From positions 21,323 through 85,322 of the forward strand of contig JAGBCV010000026.1 of assembly GCA_017937845.1 (NCBI GenBank): a DNA stretch of 64,000 nt, given 5' to 3'. The notes beneath the pieces were generated by a model. The model was given only the letters and a program-made list of their open reading frames with translations. It was not told the origin of the DNA and did not search any database. Shown piece by piece: positions 27,631 through 36,641 of this stretch (position 1 is its first letter; each line of letters begins with the position of its first letter). The DNA comes from Clostridia bacterium. Its GTDB lineage: Bacteria; Bacillota; Clostridia; Oscillospirales; CAG-272. Both the position numbers and the translations under genes were made by a program.

Positions 27631-28506
27631 TCATAATTGCTCCAAGATCGAATCACCGCAAAGGAGCTTCAACAAGGTTTCGAGGTCCTCGTTGTCGGAA
27701 TAACCGATGGTAATGCTGTGATTTTTGCCTTTTTCGCTGATTTTGACGGTTCTGCCGAGCGTTTTTTGCACCAAAACCTCCAAAGCACGCGTGTGATCTA
27801 CGTCACGGATCACTTCCGGCTCTGCTTTGGGCGGTTCATTCATCATTTTGACGAGCTTTTCGGTATCACGAACGGAAAGATCGCGGATGATGATCTGATT
27901 GGCAAGCTCCTCCATGCGGTCTTGATTGTTCAAGCCAAGCAAAACCTTTGCGTGACCTGTGGAAAGCTCATCCTCCTCGACCATTTTGCGAACGGCTTCG
28001 GGGAGATTCAAAAGACGCAGGGCGTTCGTGATGGCGGAACGGCTCTTGCCGATGCGTTTCGCGGTTTCTTCCTGTGTCAAGCCGTATTCTTCGATGAGCG
28101 CGGCATATCCGAGCGCTTCTTCGATGGGGTTGAGGTCACTGCGCTGAATGTTTTCAACGAGCGCCATTTCTGCGGCTTTTTTGTCGTCCGCAACGATGAT
28201 GATGACGGGAACTTCGGAAAGTCCTGCCATTCTGGCGGCGCGCCAACGGCGTTCGCCTGTTACGATTTGATACATACCGCTTTCAACCGCGCGAACGGTG
28301 ATGGGCTGGATCATGCCGTACATGCCGATGGATTCTGCGAGCGCTTCCAATTCCGTTGCGTCAAAATTTTTTCTGGGCTGTTCAGCGTTGGGTTCAACGT
28401 CGCCGATGCGAACCATTGTGATGCCGTCGTCAGCCGTTTCGGGCGTGTGATTATCCAAAAAAATGTCGTCAAGACCACGTCCCAAGCCTTTTTTCTTCTG
28501 TGCCAT
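27631..28506 (-). CDS. parB: chromosome partition protein ParB (Spo0J)
   Basis: 291 residues. ParB is a CTP-dependent clamp that loads at parS sites, spreads and recruits SMC. The N-terminal CTPase domain has NAEQPRKNFD, GERRWRA (84-90) and ENIQRSDLNPIEEA, all intact. A helix-turn-helix follows (LTQEETAKRIGKSRSAITNALR, about 145-166). The C-terminal dimerisation domain ends the protein. AAGGAAG precedes the start. Candidate parS sites lie upstream of parA, 0.9 kb away. Confidence 0.96.
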   Translation of the reverse strand: MAQKKKGLGRGLDDIFLDNHTPETADDGITMVRIGDVEPNAEQPRKNFDATELEALAESIGMYGMIQPITVRAVESGMYQIVTGERRWRAARMAGLSEVPVIIIVADDKKAAEMALVENIQRSDLNPIEEALGYAALIEEYGLTQEETAKRIGKSRSAITNALRLLNLPEAVRKMVEEDELSTGHAKVLLGLNNQDRMEELANQIIIRDLSVRDTEKLVKMMNEPPKAEPEVIRDVDHTRALEVLVQKTLGRTVKISEKGKNHSITIGYSDNEDLETLLKLLCGDSILEQL

Positions 28507-28560
28507 GCTGATTTCCTTCCTTTTTTATACCATAAAATGTGTCAAACCGACCTTGCCGTT

Positions 28561-29322
28561 TTAGATGCGTTCCATGATTTCAGCGGCGATTTTGCTGTAA
28601 TCTTCTGCACCTTTTGCATATTTGTCGTAATAATGAATTGGCGCGCCATAACTGGGAGCTTCGCTCAGACGAACGCTTCGTGTGATGTTCGTGGAGAAAA
28701 GCTTGTCCGCATAATGCTTCTTGAGCTCTTCCAAAACTTGAATGGAAAGATTCAAACGGCCGTTATACATGGTGATCAAAATGCCCGTGAGCGAAAGGGT
28801 GGGATTGTAATGCTTTTTCACTTGCTTTACGGTCATCATGATCTGCGAAAGACCTTCGAGAGAGAAGTATTCGCATTGCATCGGAACGACGACACCATTT
28901 GCGGCGGAAAGTGCATTGATGGTCATCATACCGAGCGAGGGAGGACAGTCGATGATGATGTAATCGTAATCATCGACGATTTTTTGGATAGGCTCTCTCA
29001 AACGGTTGTGACGATTTTCCATATCCGCAAGCTCAAGCTCTGCGGCGGCGAGATCCATTCCCGAGGGAATCACAGAAAGATTTTTGTATTCCGTTTTCAT
29101 AATCACGTCATCTGCTTGGCATCTGCCGATGAGGAGGTCATAAACCGTTTGTTTTGCGGTGGATTTGCGAACGCCGACACCGCTCGAAGCATTTCCCTGA
29201 GGGTCGAGGTCGATGAGAAGCGTGCATTTTCCGGCGATTCCGAGTGCGGATGCAATGTTGATTGCCGAAGTCGTCTTGCCAACACCGCCTTTTTGGTTGG
29301 CAAACGCGATAATTTTAGCCAA
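28561..29322 (-). CDS. parA: chromosome partition ATPase ParA (Soj)
   Basis: 253 residues from TTG 29322 (MAKIIAFANQKGGVGKT), with TGGTGA just upstream. The open frame extends 78 codons further but crosses the parS sites and is unlikely to be coding. Deviant Walker A is KGGVGKT (11-17) with LIDLDPQGNASS following. ParA dimers bind DNA nonspecifically and are displaced by ParB; in Firmicutes the protein also controls DnaA. The gene precedes parB by 54 bases, as in B. subtilis soj-spo0J. Confidence 0.95.
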   Translation of the reverse strand: MAKIIAFANQKGGVGKTTSAINIASALGIAGKCTLLIDLDPQGNASSGVGVRKSTAKQTVYDLLIGRCQADDVIMKTEYKNLSVIPSGMDLAAAELELADMENRHNRLREPIQKIVDDYDYIIIDCPPSLGMMTINALSAANGVVVPMQCEYFSLEGLSQIMMTVKQVKKHYNPTLSLTGILITMYNGRLNLSIQVLEELKKHYADKLFSTNITRSVRLSEAPSYGAPIHYYDKYAKGAEDYSKIAAEIMERI

Positions 29323-29434
29323 AATTTCACCAGCTTTCCTTGATTTTTGTGTTTTTGCTATGAAAATTCTTATATCATCATTATAGCATGATATGAAGTA
29401 CAAGTCAAGTTCCGCATAAGGAATTTCACAAAAA

Positions 29435-29571
29435 AGTTCCACGTGGAACATAAAAATGGCGTATACTGAATGTTCCACGTAGAACATATCGTGAAAAAAT
29501 CTTGATTTACCGATGATGTTCCACGTGGAACCAAGAAAAAGCACAAAATCAGGCATGTTCCACGTGGAACA
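29435..29571. promoter_or_regulatory. cluster of four parS sites
   Basis: TGTTCCACGTGGAACA or a one/two-base variant occurs at 29435-29450, 29471-29486, 29517-29532 and 29556-29571. This matches the general parS palindrome TGTTNCACGTGNAACA. The fourth is extended into a perfect 34-base palindrome (29547-29580). A degenerate half site follows near 29586. They lie between parA and the Noc-like gene. Confidence 0.88.
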
Positions 29572-29616
29572 TGCCTGATTTTATCGTGTAGAACATTCAT
29601 GCGGCAACATCGCCTC

Positions 29617-30423
29617 TTAGGAATGTTTTGGGACGGTGATGATGAGCCTTGTCGATGTTTTTCTTTCTTCTCTGACGCATTTGACGGAAATGCCGCTTCG
29701 ATTCATCGTTGCAACGGCTTTGTCGATGCTGTTATAAAATAGCCCTATGCTTTTGATGTGAATACGTGTTTGAAATTTCGATTCCGAAAGATTGAAGATC
29801 AGATCCTCCGCCGATCTTCCATGCACGCCGTTCATCATGGCGCGATAGACCTCGCATTTCGTTCGGGGGTCGAGGCGATACAAACGCATGGTGTGCTCGG
29901 AAGAGATCGCGGCTTTGAGAATGATTTTCCTTTCTGTTGCATCAAATTCATGGAGGGTAAGGCGTTTTTGAAAATCTTGTATGGAAATCCCAAAATATTT
30001 TGCCATTTCGCTTTCGGGAACGTGATTTTTCGAGGAAATTTCGTAAAGCATATCGGCTTCTTCAAAGAAATTTCGTGGAATGCAAATTTGCTCCAGATAT
30101 GGAATCTGCTCCGGCGTAGCGTCCACGATGATACAAGGAACGGACGGAATTTTGGCATAAATGCAAGCGCGAAGCTGTTTTTCGTCTGAAAGAAGCTGAA
30201 AAAGAGGATGCGCGAGAGTTCCGATGGCGCGAACCGTGAGCGGAGAAGATAATCCGTCCGTTTGAATGTCATTTACCAGCGCATTCAGTACGTCGGGTGA
30301 AATGGCTTTTGGCTCGTGATAGGGGTTCGGGCAGATCAAAGCAAGCTCGACCATGCGAAACGCCGTCTTAAAATGCCCGTTAAAATCCTGTATCTTCTTT
30401 TCTATCGTTTCCTCGGTGTTCAC
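29617..30423 (-). CDS. noc: Noc-like ParB paralogue with a degenerate CTP-binding motif
   Basis: 268 residues from GTG 30423, with AAAGGAGG seven bases upstream. Its location between rsmG and parA is exactly that of noc in B. subtilis. Noc blocks cell division over the nucleoid. The ParB-like N-terminal domain is recognisable (ALICPNPYHEPKAISPDVLNAL), as is a helix-turn-helix (SEMAKYFGISIQDFQKRL). The motif that is GERRxRA in ParB is SDEKQLRA here (79-86), and ENxQRxxL is replaced by EQICIPRNFF. CTP binding may therefore be altered or lost. Identity as Noc is from synteny and fold. Confidence 0.72.
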   Translation of the reverse strand: MNTEETIEKKIQDFNGHFKTAFRMVELALICPNPYHEPKAISPDVLNALVNDIQTDGLSSPLTVRAIGTLAHPLFQLLSDEKQLRACIYAKIPSVPCIIVDATPEQIPYLEQICIPRNFFEEADMLYEISSKNHVPESEMAKYFGISIQDFQKRLTLHEFDATERKIILKAAISSEHTMRLYRLDPRTKCEVYRAMMNGVHGRSAEDLIFNLSESKFQTRIHIKSIGLFYNSIDKAVATMNRSGISVKCVREERKTSTRLIITVPKHS

Positions 30424-30541
30424 GGCAAAGCCTCCTTTTTGCAATCATGGCATCGATATCTTCATTATAACAAATCCGAAACAAAAAAGCACGAAAAATT
30501 TGTCTGTCAAAAAACAAATTTTCGTGCTGATTGATGCTGTA

Positions 30542-31300
30542 TTAGAGCGGATTTTTTGTGATTTGCGCGTTGCGACGGGGATAAAGCTTGTCGGTCGGCT
30601 TCATTTTCTTGAAAATGAAATTGTGACGCTCGCTTGTGAGGATATCGCCGTTCTCTTCTTCAAACAAAGTGCAGATCTCGTCGAGTTCCAAACGGCAGGA
30701 GAGCTTTTTCATAGCATTTTGCGCGTTTGCAAGCTCGATATCGCCGTTTTTGCCCTTGAGCGAGAGAAACATACCGCCGTTTTTGATAAAAGGTACACAC
30801 CATTCCATCAAAATGCGAAGTTCCGCTACGGCTCTCGCGCAAACGATATCGAAGGTTTCACGATATGCCTTGTCTGTTCCGAGTTCTTCCGCGCGTCCCG
30901 TGAGAATCTTTACATTGGAAAGACCGAGATGCTCCGCGGCGGAGAGGATGTAAGCGGTCTTTTTCGCGGTCGCATCGAGCGCCGTTATGGTGATGTCGGG
31001 ACGAATGATGGCGAAAGGGAGCGCAGGCATACCGCCGCCGCTGCCAACGTCGAGCAGTTTTCCACGACCTTGTAGAAAAGTTTCAGGGAGATGTTTTGCG
31101 GCAAGCAAACAGTCGGTGATATGTCGGGAAATGACGGAATGTTCATCGCGGAGCGCGGTGAGGTTCATTTTTTTGTTGGTTTCGAGCATGAAGACCGTCA
31201 AATCATAAAATTTTTCGAGATATTCGGGGGTAGCATAGGTGGAAAGCCCGTTTTTTGCAAAGGAATCGGTACAAATTTGGTAAAATTCTTGCTTGGTCAT
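30542..31300 (-). CDS. rsmG: 16S rRNA (guanine527-N7) methyltransferase RsmG
   Basis: 252 residues. It methylates G527 of 16S rRNA using SAM; loss gives low-level streptomycin resistance. Landmarks are the TNKKMNLTALRD segment near residue 45, the SAM loop LLDVGSGGGMPALPFAI and the ARAVAELRILMEW block. A C-terminal lysine-rich tail of about 15 residues extends past the usual end. The start overlaps the mnmG stop by four bases (ATGA), so translation is coupled. GAGGAAG precedes it. Confidence 0.96.
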   Translation of the reverse strand: MTKQEFYQICTDSFAKNGLSTYATPEYLEKFYDLTVFMLETNKKMNLTALRDEHSVISRHITDCLLAAKHLPETFLQGRGKLLDVGSGGGMPALPFAIIRPDITITALDATAKKTAYILSAAEHLGLSNVKILTGRAEELGTDKAYRETFDIVCARAVAELRILMEWCVPFIKNGGMFLSLKGKNGDIELANAQNAMKKLSCRLELDEICTLFEEENGDILTSERHNFIFKKMKPTDKLYPRRNAQITKNPL

Positions 31301-33198
31301 GTGGGTTCTTCCTCATTTCTACGGTTTTTGAGGTCCAAATAAATGAGAAGCACGGAAATGTCGGCGGGGCTGACGCCACTGATTCTGGATGCTGCGCCGA
31401 TGGAATAGGGACGTTGCTTGTCGAGCTTTTGCACAGCTTCTGTGGAAAGTCCCGTGATCTGCTTGTAATCGATGTCCGCGGGGAGCAGACGCTTTTCCAG
31501 TTTCTTGAAGCGTTCCGCGTCGGCAAGCTGCTTTTTGATGTAGCCCTCGTACTTGATCTCTGTCTGTACAGTGAGGACAACCGCGTCGGGGAGAGGCTGT
31601 CTGTCGGGGTCGACCTCGGCGAGAAGTGCGTAAGTGACCTCGGGACGGCGGAGCAGATCTGCCATATGAATCCCCGTTTTGATGGGCGGTTCGCCGACAG
31701 AAGCGAGCAAGGCATTCACTTTTTCGGACGGAGGAAGCACGATCTTTTCAAGTCTTTTGATTTCTGCGTCGATTTTTGCCGCTTTTTCTTCATAACGTGC
31801 GTATGCCTCGTCGGAAAGCAGTCCTGCATCGTGTCCGATTTTGGAAAGGCGCGCATCGGCGTTGTCTTGGCGGAGCAAAAGTCTGTATTCAGAGCGCGAA
31901 GTCATCATGCGATACGGCTCATTCGTGCCTTTTGTGACCAAATCGTCGATCAAGGTGCCAATATACGAGCTGTCGCGTGTCAAAATGACGGGATTTCTTC
32001 CTTTTATATAGAGCGCGGCATTCATGCCGGCGATAAGACCCTGCGCGGCGGCTTCTTCATAGCCCGAAGTGCCGTTGAACTGACCTGCGCCGTAAAGTCC
32101 GGGAATGGTTTTGAACGCCAAAGAAGCATCGAGTTGCGTCGAATCGATACAATCGTACTCAATAGCATATGCAGAACGCATGGTGACGGCGTTTTCAAAG
32201 CCGACCATGGAACGGAGCATTTCGAGCTGAACGTCCGCTGGCATGGACGAGCTGAAGCCTTGGAGATACATTTCGTTCGTGCCAAGACCTGTCGGCTCGA
32301 CGAAAAGCTGATGACGATGCTTGTCGGGGAAACGGACGACTTTGTCCTCGATACTCGGACAGTAGCGCGGGCCGATGCCGTGGATCTCACCCGAATAAAG
32401 GGGAGAACGATGAATGTTGGCACGAATGATTTCGTGCGTTTTTTCGTTGGTGTACGCGATATAACACGGGAGTTTGGGACGCGCTTCCAAGTCGGCGATA
32501 TCGGTATCTGCGGAATACGGCGTGAGCTTTTCTTCGCCGTCTTGACGTTCCAAACGGCTGTAATCAATGGTACGGCTGTCGATGCGGGGAGGTGTGCCCG
32601 TCTTGAAACGCATGATGCGGATACCGAGCTTTTCGAGATTTGCGGTCAGATTTTTTGCCGCGTGGAGTCCATCGGGACCCGACGAAGCGCTGTAATCACC
32701 GATGATGACGCGCGAATCGAGATACGTACCGGTGCAAATAATGGCGGTTTTGACCTTCCAAACGCCGCCGAGATCGGTGATGACCTCAGAAACTGCGCCG
32801 TTTTCCAGACGAATATCGGTGATTTCTGCTTGAATCAGCGACAAATTGTCGGTGTGTTCAATGGTTTTCTTCATCAGATCGCGGTACATCATGCGGTCTG
32901 CTTGGATTCGCTTGGAATGGACGGCAGGACCCTTGCTGGCGTTGAGCATTCTATCCTGCAACATGACTTTGTCAGCGGCTTTGCCCATTTCACCGCCGAG
33001 CGCGTCGATTTCAAAGACGAGCTGACCTTTGCCTGTTCCGCCGATGGAGGGATTACAGGGCATATTGGCAACGGCATCGTTGGAAATGGTAAAAAGAACG
33101 GTGCGGCAACCCATTCGTGCCGCGGCGAGAGCGGCTTCGCAGCCTGCATGACCTGCGCCAATGACTGCGACATCCGCCGAACCTACATAAAATTCCAT
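31297..33198 (-). CDS. mnmG: tRNA uridine-5-carboxymethylaminomethyl modification enzyme MnmG
   Basis: 633 residues from ATG 33198 (MEFYVGSADVAVIGAG), with GAAAGGA before it; the frame is open 117 bases upstream through motif-rich intergenic DNA. With MnmE it installs the cmnm5 group on the wobble uridine of several tRNAs. The FAD loop is VIGAGHAGCEAALAAARMG. Further landmarks are CNPSIGGTGKGQLVFEIDALGG, RYCPSIEDKV and TSRSEYRLLLRQDNAD. The C-terminal helical domain ends RISGVSPADISVLLIYL. mnmE is not in the window. Confidence 0.97.
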   Translation of the reverse strand: MEFYVGSADVAVIGAGHAGCEAALAAARMGCRTVLFTISNDAVANMPCNPSIGGTGKGQLVFEIDALGGEMGKAADKVMLQDRMLNASKGPAVHSKRIQADRMMYRDLMKKTIEHTDNLSLIQAEITDIRLENGAVSEVITDLGGVWKVKTAIICTGTYLDSRVIIGDYSASSGPDGLHAAKNLTANLEKLGIRIMRFKTGTPPRIDSRTIDYSRLERQDGEEKLTPYSADTDIADLEARPKLPCYIAYTNEKTHEIIRANIHRSPLYSGEIHGIGPRYCPSIEDKVVRFPDKHRHQLFVEPTGLGTNEMYLQGFSSSMPADVQLEMLRSMVGFENAVTMRSAYAIEYDCIDSTQLDASLAFKTIPGLYGAGQFNGTSGYEEAAAQGLIAGMNAALYIKGRNPVILTRDSSYIGTLIDDLVTKGTNEPYRMMTSRSEYRLLLRQDNADARLSKIGHDAGLLSDEAYARYEEKAAKIDAEIKRLEKIVLPPSEKVNALLASVGEPPIKTGIHMADLLRRPEVTYALLAEVDPDRQPLPDAVVLTVQTEIKYEGYIKKQLADAERFKKLEKRLLPADIDYKQITGLSTEAVQKLDKQRPYSIGAASRISGVSPADISVLLIYLDLKNRRNEEEPT

Positions 33199-33442
33199 AT
33201 GGGTTCCTTTCATATATAAAAATTGAATATTGTTCAGTTTTTGGGTGAGCAACTGTTTGAAAAAAGTACTTTCCCAACCCCTCCGCAAAAGCCTTTGACG
33301 TTGAATATTGTTCAAAAAGCAAAAGCGCGGAGCGGAGAATTATCGAAAATTCCCCCAAATCTCTCCAAAACACATGAAATTGAGCGATGTTCAAATGTTT
33401 TTGAGAGGTTTGGAGAAACTTTTGCAAAAGTTTCTCGGTTGA

Positions 33443-33922
33443 TTATTTGTGATAATGACCGCCACTTGCGATGTTGAGCGCACGATAGATCTGTTCGATC
33501 AGAATCACGCGCATCATACGGTGAGTGAAGGTCATTTTGGAGATGGAAAGGCGAAAATCCGCGACTTTTTTGACGCGCTCGTCCATGCCAAACGCACCGC
33601 CGATGATGAATGTGATCTCGGAATATCCCGAAAGGGGGATATCTGAGATTCTCTCGGCAAGCTCTTCGGAGGAGATCTGTTTTCCCTCCACACAAAGCGC
33701 GATCTTGTAGCTCTTGGGTGGAATCGCCTCCAAAAGGCGGTCGCCTTCCTTTTTGATGACGAGCGCGATTTCCGTATCACTCTCGTCTTTGGGCTTTTCT
33801 TCTTTTAACTCAATGTTTTTGAGTTTACAAAAGCCCGAAAGTCGTTTTTCATATTCGGAAACGGCATCTTGAAAAAACTTATCCTTGATGTTTCCGACGT
33901 AAAGAATATTGATTTGAAGCAT
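33443..33922 (-). CDS. rlmH: 23S rRNA (pseudouridine1915-N3) methyltransferase RlmH
   Basis: 159 residues, the standard size. It methylates pseudouridine 1915 in helix 69 of 23S rRNA. The SPOUT knot is visible as TFIIGGAFGMDERVKKVA (near 105) and the C-terminus LIEQIYRALNIASGGHYHK. The N-terminus has the usual ILYVGNIKDKFFQDAVSEYEKRL. No clear Shine-Dalgarno precedes the ATG; a TTGAATAATGTTCAA palindrome lies nine bases upstream instead. It lies 244 bases downstream... of the mnmG start on the same strand, with three palindromes in the gap. Confidence 0.96.
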   Translation of the reverse strand: MLQINILYVGNIKDKFFQDAVSEYEKRLSGFCKLKNIELKEEKPKDESDTEIALVIKKEGDRLLEAIPPKSYKIALCVEGKQISSEELAERISDIPLSGYSEITFIIGGAFGMDERVKKVADFRLSISKMTFTHRMMRVILIEQIYRALNIASGGHYHK

Positions 33923-33948
33923 AAGTGTGATTGAATAATGTTCAAAAA

Positions 33949-34512
33949 TTATTTTTTGAAGGTTCGTTTGAGTCCGAATCCAAATAACAATGTTAGAGCA
34001 AGCGTGATTGCGAACAATGTAACGGACATCGTGTAATTTCCGTTGACCAATCCTGCAATCCCCAGCGATAGAAGAAAGAGAAGAAGCATTGCCGCGAGAA
34101 TAAAAAACGGAGCCAAAGCCATACGCAAAAGTCCTTTTGAAATTTGTTCTTTTTCGTGTTTTTCGGAAATGATTTGGCAGGATTCGCTATGCTTTGTGAT
34201 GATAAAACCATCGTCTGTCGGTTCGATTTCAATTTCGGCATCGTTGGTCAATACGATCTCGTATTCGGATTGGAACGTTCGTTGGTTTTTATCCAAAAAA
34301 CGACGTATCGTCGAAGTTGTAATATCTAAAAATGAGAAGAATACGAAATAGAATTGATCTTTCTTACTTTGAATCTTGTTCAAAATCTGGATTTTTACGG
34401 GTTCGCCCTCGGCAATTTCAAATTTGAGCTTTTTTTCCTTCTTGCCGTTGACGAATATTTTTTGCGGCGTGCAATCATCGGTGTGATGGTAGTGGATTTT
34501 GAGCGTGGGCAT
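33949..34512 (-). CDS. hypothetical protein with two C-terminal membrane helices
   Basis: 187 residues from ATG 34512, with AAGGAGG eight bases upstream. The N-terminal 125 residues form a soluble beta-rich domain (MPTLKIHYHHTDDCTPQKIF opening, with strands such as GFIITKHSESCQIIS). Two hydrophobic helices follow (about 135-157 and 165-182), and the C-terminus is basic. I recognise no family. It sits between WalJ-like and rlmH, a pair adjacent in B. subtilis, so it looks like an insertion into a conserved pair. Confidence 0.7.
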   Translation of the reverse strand: MPTLKIHYHHTDDCTPQKIFVNGKKEKKLKFEIAEGEPVKIQILNKIQSKKDQFYFVFFSFLDITTSTIRRFLDKNQRTFQSEYEIVLTNDAEIEIEPTDDGFIITKHSESCQIISEKHEKEQISKGLLRMALAPFFILAAMLLLFLLSLGIAGLVNGNYTMSVTLFAITLALTLLFGFGLKRTFKK

Positions 34513-34525
34513 CGGGAGAGCCTCC

Positions 34526-35317
34526 TTACACGATCCTCGTCGGCATATCGGGAGAAGCGACGGCGAGCGTGATATCGGAAAAATCTGTGAGCGCGGCTCT
34601 GACGGTGGCTTCTGCGGTCGGCGGATAATTGTTTTCTTTGGAGAGATGTCCCAAAACGAAATGCTTTGTGCCGTGTTCCGCAAGATATTCTGCGAGCTTT
34701 GCCGAATGTTCATTGGAAAGATGACCGAAATCCGAAAGGATTCTGCGTTTCAAATGATACGGATAAGGACCCGCAAGGAGCATTTCCACATCATGGTTTG
34801 CTTCAATGACAACAGAATCTGCACCGGAAAGCTCGCTCAGAAGTGTATCTGTGATGCAACCGATGTCGGTGGCAAGCCCGAATTTCTCAGATGAGCCATC
34901 TGTTGAACGATGTTCAACGGAATATCCGACGGCAGCGGCGCTATCGTGTGGTGTCGGAAAGGCTTTTACTGTCGTGTTTCCGAATTTCACCGTGAAATTG
35001 GTGGGGTGAAGATAGAGATCACCAAGCAGAGAAGCCTTAGGGTCACGAATCAAGGCTCGTGCGGAGGGGTCGGTCATATGTGTAGGAATGTGATACTTTT
35101 TGGAAATGACTTCAAGTCCTTTTGTGTGGTCACTATGCTCGTGCGTTACAAAAATGGCTTGAATATTGTTCAAAGATGTTCCGATAGCACGTAAACCGTT
35201 CTCAACGGCGCGGGCACTGACGCCCGCGTCGATGAGAATTTCTGCATCTTCGGATTTTACGTAAACTGCATTGCCGGACGAACCGGAGTAAAGGGTATAG
35301 GCTGTCAAATTATGCAT
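34526..35317 (-). CDS. walJ: YycJ/WalJ-type metallo-beta-lactamase fold hydrolase
   Basis: 263 residues from ATG 35317 (MHNLTAYTLYSGSSGN). The zinc motif HEHSDH is at about 61-66, with further ligands in TPHDS, ATDIG and the terminal GHLSKENN stretch. The SGSSGN start is diagnostic of the YycJ group; B. subtilis YycJ is a single-strand exonuclease linked to mismatch repair, and it lies near rlmH there too. The start codon is inside the end of galK (8-base overlap). walRK genes are absent from the window. Confidence 0.88.
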   Translation of the reverse strand: MHNLTAYTLYSGSSGNAVYVKSEDAEILIDAGVSARAVENGLRAIGTSLNNIQAIFVTHEHSDHTKGLEVISKKYHIPTHMTDPSARALIRDPKASLLGDLYLHPTNFTVKFGNTTVKAFPTPHDSAAAVGYSVEHRSTDGSSEKFGLATDIGCITDTLLSELSGADSVVIEANHDVEMLLAGPYPYHLKRRILSDFGHLSNEHSAKLAEYLAEHGTKHFVLGHLSKENNYPPTAEATVRAALTDFSDITLAVASPDMPTRIV

Positions 35318-36581
35318 GGTATACCGCAGCGGCACCGAGAGGACGAACGGAAAGTTCGGTCACGGAGCCTGTTCCGAACACGGTTTCCATCGTGTCGCGG
35401 AAATTTTTCATGAGTTCTGTGGGAACAAAAGCCTGCATCGTGCCGGCGAAGCCGCCGCCATGAACACGCCAAGCGCCCTTTTCACCGAGAATTTCAGCGG
35501 CGATCGCGCAAGCAAGGGTGATACCCTGTTCCGCAGGAGCTTTTGTGGTGAAATAATTCTGAAGAAGAGTTGCACTGGAATTGCCGGATTCCTTAATGAT
35601 AGCAAGGAAAGTTGTCATATCTTCCTTTTCGAGCGCGTCGAGCATACGTTCTACGCGGCCATTTTCACGAATGAAGTGGAGCGCGCGAAGAACGGCTCTG
35701 TCGCCGAGCTTTTTGCGGAGTGCGGCGGTGTTTTCCACGATGGTCTTTTCCGAGATGCCGCGAAGAACGGGCTTGCCGAAAAATTCAGCGACCGCCTTCA
35801 TTTCCGCGGGAACAGCGGCGTAATCATCGGTGAGATTTGCATGAGAACCGCCCGTGTTGACGATGCAGAGGGAATAGCCCTTTGCGGAAAGGTCAAAATC
35901 GATGCGGCGCGCGGTGGGAGCCTTCGGATCTTCAAAGTCGATGGTGACGAAACCGCCTGCGGCGCAAGCGACCTGATCCATCAAACCGCAAGGCTTGCCG
36001 AAATGCACGTTCTCCGCGTACTGCGAGATCTTGGAAATTTCGATGTAATCGACCTTGCCGCCATTATATAAATGGTTGAGGATTGTGCCGACCATATCTT
36101 CAAACGCCGCGGAGGAGGAAAGACCCGAACCGCCGAGGATATCGGACGTGGTATACGCGACGAAACCGCCGATCTGGAGGTCGTTTTTCACAAAACCGTC
36201 GCAAACGCCGCGAATGAGAGAGGAAGAACGACCCGTATCTGCGAAAACGGGCGCGAGCTTTGTGATGTCAACGGTGTCTTCGGGGAAACCTGCGCTCTTG
36301 ACGCGGATGGTGTTGTCGTCGGTCTTCTTGACGATGGCGATGATATCGAGGTCAATGGAAGCGGCGAGGACCTTGCCGTGGTTGTGGTCGGTGTGGTTGC
36401 CGCAAATTTCACTGCGTCCCGCAACGGAGAAGACGGAAAGGTCGTCTGCTTCGCCAAAAATGGATGTAAATTCATCAAAAGCGGCGTTGTAACGCGCTTT
36501 GACGTCGTCCATGCTTCTGCCGTGATAAAGCTTTGTGAGAACGTCTTGAGATTTCTGGAAAAATTCGTTTCTGTTGAACAT
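35310..36581 (-). CDS. galK: galactokinase
   Basis: 423 residues. It phosphorylates galactose at C1 in the Leloir pathway. GHMP-kinase motifs are present: the substrate signature VAGRSEICGNHTDHNHGK (near 53-70, with E/I in place of the usual NLIGEH), the ATP loop GGSGLSSSAAFE, GLMDQVACAAGG with the catalytic Asp, and C-terminal WRVHGGGFAGTMQAF. The ICGNHTDHNHG variant is typical of Clostridial GalK-like proteins and leaves room for a different sugar. galT and galE are not adjacent. GGAG lies seven bases upstream. Confidence 0.88.
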   Translation of the reverse strand: MFNRNEFFQKSQDVLTKLYHGRSMDDVKARYNAAFDEFTSIFGEADDLSVFSVAGRSEICGNHTDHNHGKVLAASIDLDIIAIVKKTDDNTIRVKSAGFPEDTVDITKLAPVFADTGRSSSLIRGVCDGFVKNDLQIGGFVAYTTSDILGGSGLSSSAAFEDMVGTILNHLYNGGKVDYIEISKISQYAENVHFGKPCGLMDQVACAAGGFVTIDFEDPKAPTARRIDFDLSAKGYSLCIVNTGGSHANLTDDYAAVPAEMKAVAEFFGKPVLRGISEKTIVENTAALRKKLGDRAVLRALHFIRENGRVERMLDALEKEDMTTFLAIIKESGNSSATLLQNYFTTKAPAEQGITLACAIAAEILGEKGAWRVHGGGFAGTMQAFVPTELMKNFRDTMETVFGTGSVTELSVRPLGAAAVYHA

Positions 36582-36641
36582 GATGATTCTCCATTCTGCC
36601 GCATGAGCGGACTAATATTGTGTTTGAATATCGATCAATAA

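Noticed and set aside
29322..29556. Extended N-terminus for ParA
   Set aside because: The extension would be encoded by the parS array and lacks a start signal; the TTG at 29322 gives the normal ParA start.
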